The position numbers and the translations under genes were made by a program. This document shows positions 5,337 through 6,163 of a stretch of DNA of 6,163 nt, piece after piece (the stretch's first letter is position 1; every line of letters starts with the position of its first letter). Where the stretch lies: contig DQED01000362.1 of assembly GCA_003525525.1 (NCBI GenBank), forward strand, positions 1 through 6,163, written 5' to 3'. The notes beneath the pieces were generated by a model, which saw nothing but the letters and a program-made list of their open reading frames with translations, did not search any database and was not told the DNA's origin. This DNA comes from Desulfovibrio sp. (GTDB lineage: Bacteria > Desulfobacterota > Desulfovibrionia > Desulfovibrionales > Desulfovibrionaceae).

Positions 5337-6163
5337 TTGCCCGCATCCGCATCACCGTCCGCCGGCACGCCCGGGCGTTTCGCCCTGACCGTCTACCTGG
5401 CCCTTTCGCGCACGCCTCACGGCATCCTCGACCTGGCCGGGCCGTTTTGCGCCGCCCTGCTGTGCCGGGGCGGCCTGCCGCCCCTTTCCGTCGTGGTCCT
5501 CGGCTGCGTCACCGTTTTTGCCGGCTACACCGCCGTCTACGCCCTCAACGACATCGTGGACTACCGCTCGGACAAGCGGCAGGTGGAAAAAAGCGGCCGC
5601 GACGCCCGCTGCAACTACCTCGACGCGGCGTTCATCCGCCATCCCCTGGCCCACGGCTGTCTGTCCCTGCCGGCCGCCATCGCCTGGTTCTTCTGCTGGG
5701 TCGCGGTCGCCTTTGTCGGGGCCTACGCCCTCAATCCCGTGTGCGCCTGGCTGCTCGTCGCCGGCTGCCTGCTGGAGACGGCCTACTGCCTGCTTTTGAC
5801 CGTCACCCATTTGCGCGCGCTCATAAACGGCGTGGTCAAGTCCCTGGGCCCCCTGGCCGCGGCCTATGCCGTTTCGCCCGACCCCGCGCCATGGTTTCTC
5901 CTACTGCTCTTCGCCTGGGTCTTCACCTGGGAGATCGGCGGCCAGAACATCCCGGCGGACTGGCACGACGCCGTCCGCGACGCCGTCACCGGCGCGCGCA
6001 CCATGCCCGTGGTCCTCGGCTATCGCCGGGCAAGCCGTCTGGCCGTGGCCTGTCTTGGCGCAAGCCTCGTCCTATCCGCGCCGCTGCTCGCCGCCTCGCC
6101 CCTCGCCGTGTCCGCGCCGCTGTGGCTGGCGGCGCTTTTGGGCGGGGCCTGGCTGCTCCTGCC
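5337..6163 (+). CDS. UbiA-superfamily prenyltransferase, 3' end beyond the window
   Basis: An open frame of 275 codons with no stop before the window edge, so the protein is partial at its C-terminus; family members are usually about 280-310 residues. UbiA enzymes are integral membrane proteins that transfer polyprenyl chains from the diphosphate to an aromatic or similar acceptor, using Mg2+ bound by two Asp motifs. The first motif, N-D-I-V-D-Y-R-S-D at 71-79, fits NDxxDxxxD exactly. The second is D208-W-H-D211-A-V-R-D215 followed by T-G-A-R-T-M-P-V and V-L-G, the typical cytoplasmic loop 2. Hydrophobic helices flank both. The start is TTG at 5337, one base after the cydB stop, backed by GAGGTG at 5324-5329. 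About ten cysteines lie in the visible part. Quinone-precursor prenylation is plausible from the neighbours, but the second motif does not look like classic UbiA or MenA, so the acceptor (quinone, haem, lipid or other) is open. Confidence 0.9.
   Translation, partial: MPASASPSAGTPGRFALTVYLALSRTPHGILDLAGPFCAALLCRGGLPPLSVVVLGCVTVFAGYTAVYALNDIVDYRSDKRQVEKSGRDARCNYLDAAFIRHPLAHGCLSLPAAIAWFFCWVAVAFVGAYALNPVCAWLLVAGCLLETAYCLLLTVTHLRALINGVVKSLGPLAAAYAVSPDPAPWFLLLLFAWVFTWEIGGQNIPADWHDAVRDAVTGARTMPVVLGYRRASRLAVACLGASLVLSAPLLAASPLAVSAPLWLAALLGGAWLLL

Noticed and set aside
4238..5368. A 376-codon antisense open frame across cydB
   Set aside because: Same shadow composition with no motif; CydB on the + strand is clear.
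1..6163. CRISPR arrays, transposons, tRNA or rRNA genes
   Set aside because: No regularly spaced repeats, no transposase-like frame with terminal inverted repeats, and no RNA gene signature were seen; nearly all bases are accounted for by six ordinary coding genes.

Overview
The window is gene-dense, very GC-rich bacterial DNA (roughly two-thirds G+C by eye, not counted) with strong G/C preference at third codon positions. All six genes lie on the + strand, with gaps of only 1 to 32 bases, and they read as one operon or the front of one. A cytochrome bd quinol oxidase next to a UbiE/MenG-type methyltransferase suggests a respiring Gram-negative bacterium. The codon style and the CioA-like, short-Q-loop CydA remind me of high-GC Desulfovibrionaceae (Solidesulfovibrio-like). 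That assignment is a guess from style; no marker gene in the window proves it.

Layout: 1-130 is a leader with a weak sigma70-like promoter and several perfect GC hairpins. 131-1513 is a MATE-family efflux transporter. 1530-2279 is a divergent UbiE/COQ5-family quinone methyltransferase. 2312-2914 is a second, unassigned class I SAM-dependent methyltransferase. 2932-4308 and 4334-5335 are cydA and cydB, the two core subunits of a bd-type (cyanide-insensitive-like) quinol oxidase. From 5337 to the window edge runs the first 275 codons of a UbiA-superfamily prenyltransferase that starts at TTG, one base after the cydB stop.

How they may work together: UbiA enzymes attach polyprenyl tails to aromatic rings and UbiE/MenG methylates the prenylated ring. 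CydAB oxidises the resulting quinol and reduces O2 to water. The operon therefore appears to link the making or tailoring of a quinol with the terminal oxidase that uses it, probably for O2 scavenging or microaerobic respiration. The roles of the MATE pump and the second methyltransferase are open; either could act on a quinone-like or redox-active metabolite. This coupling is inferred from gene order and families only.

The less ordinary signals are: small perfect hairpins at three successive gene junctions, each at a stop codon and just before the next ribosome-binding site; a structured leader; a TTGACA box and a TGTTGCAACA palindrome inside an unusual C-terminal tail of the UbiE homologue; departures of that homologue from the UbiE signatures; and no cydX directly after cydB. 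I see no mobile element, CRISPR array, tRNA or rRNA, and no gene-free stretch over 300 bases. The system looks like a recognisable respiratory operon with unusual members rather than a wholly new kind of system.
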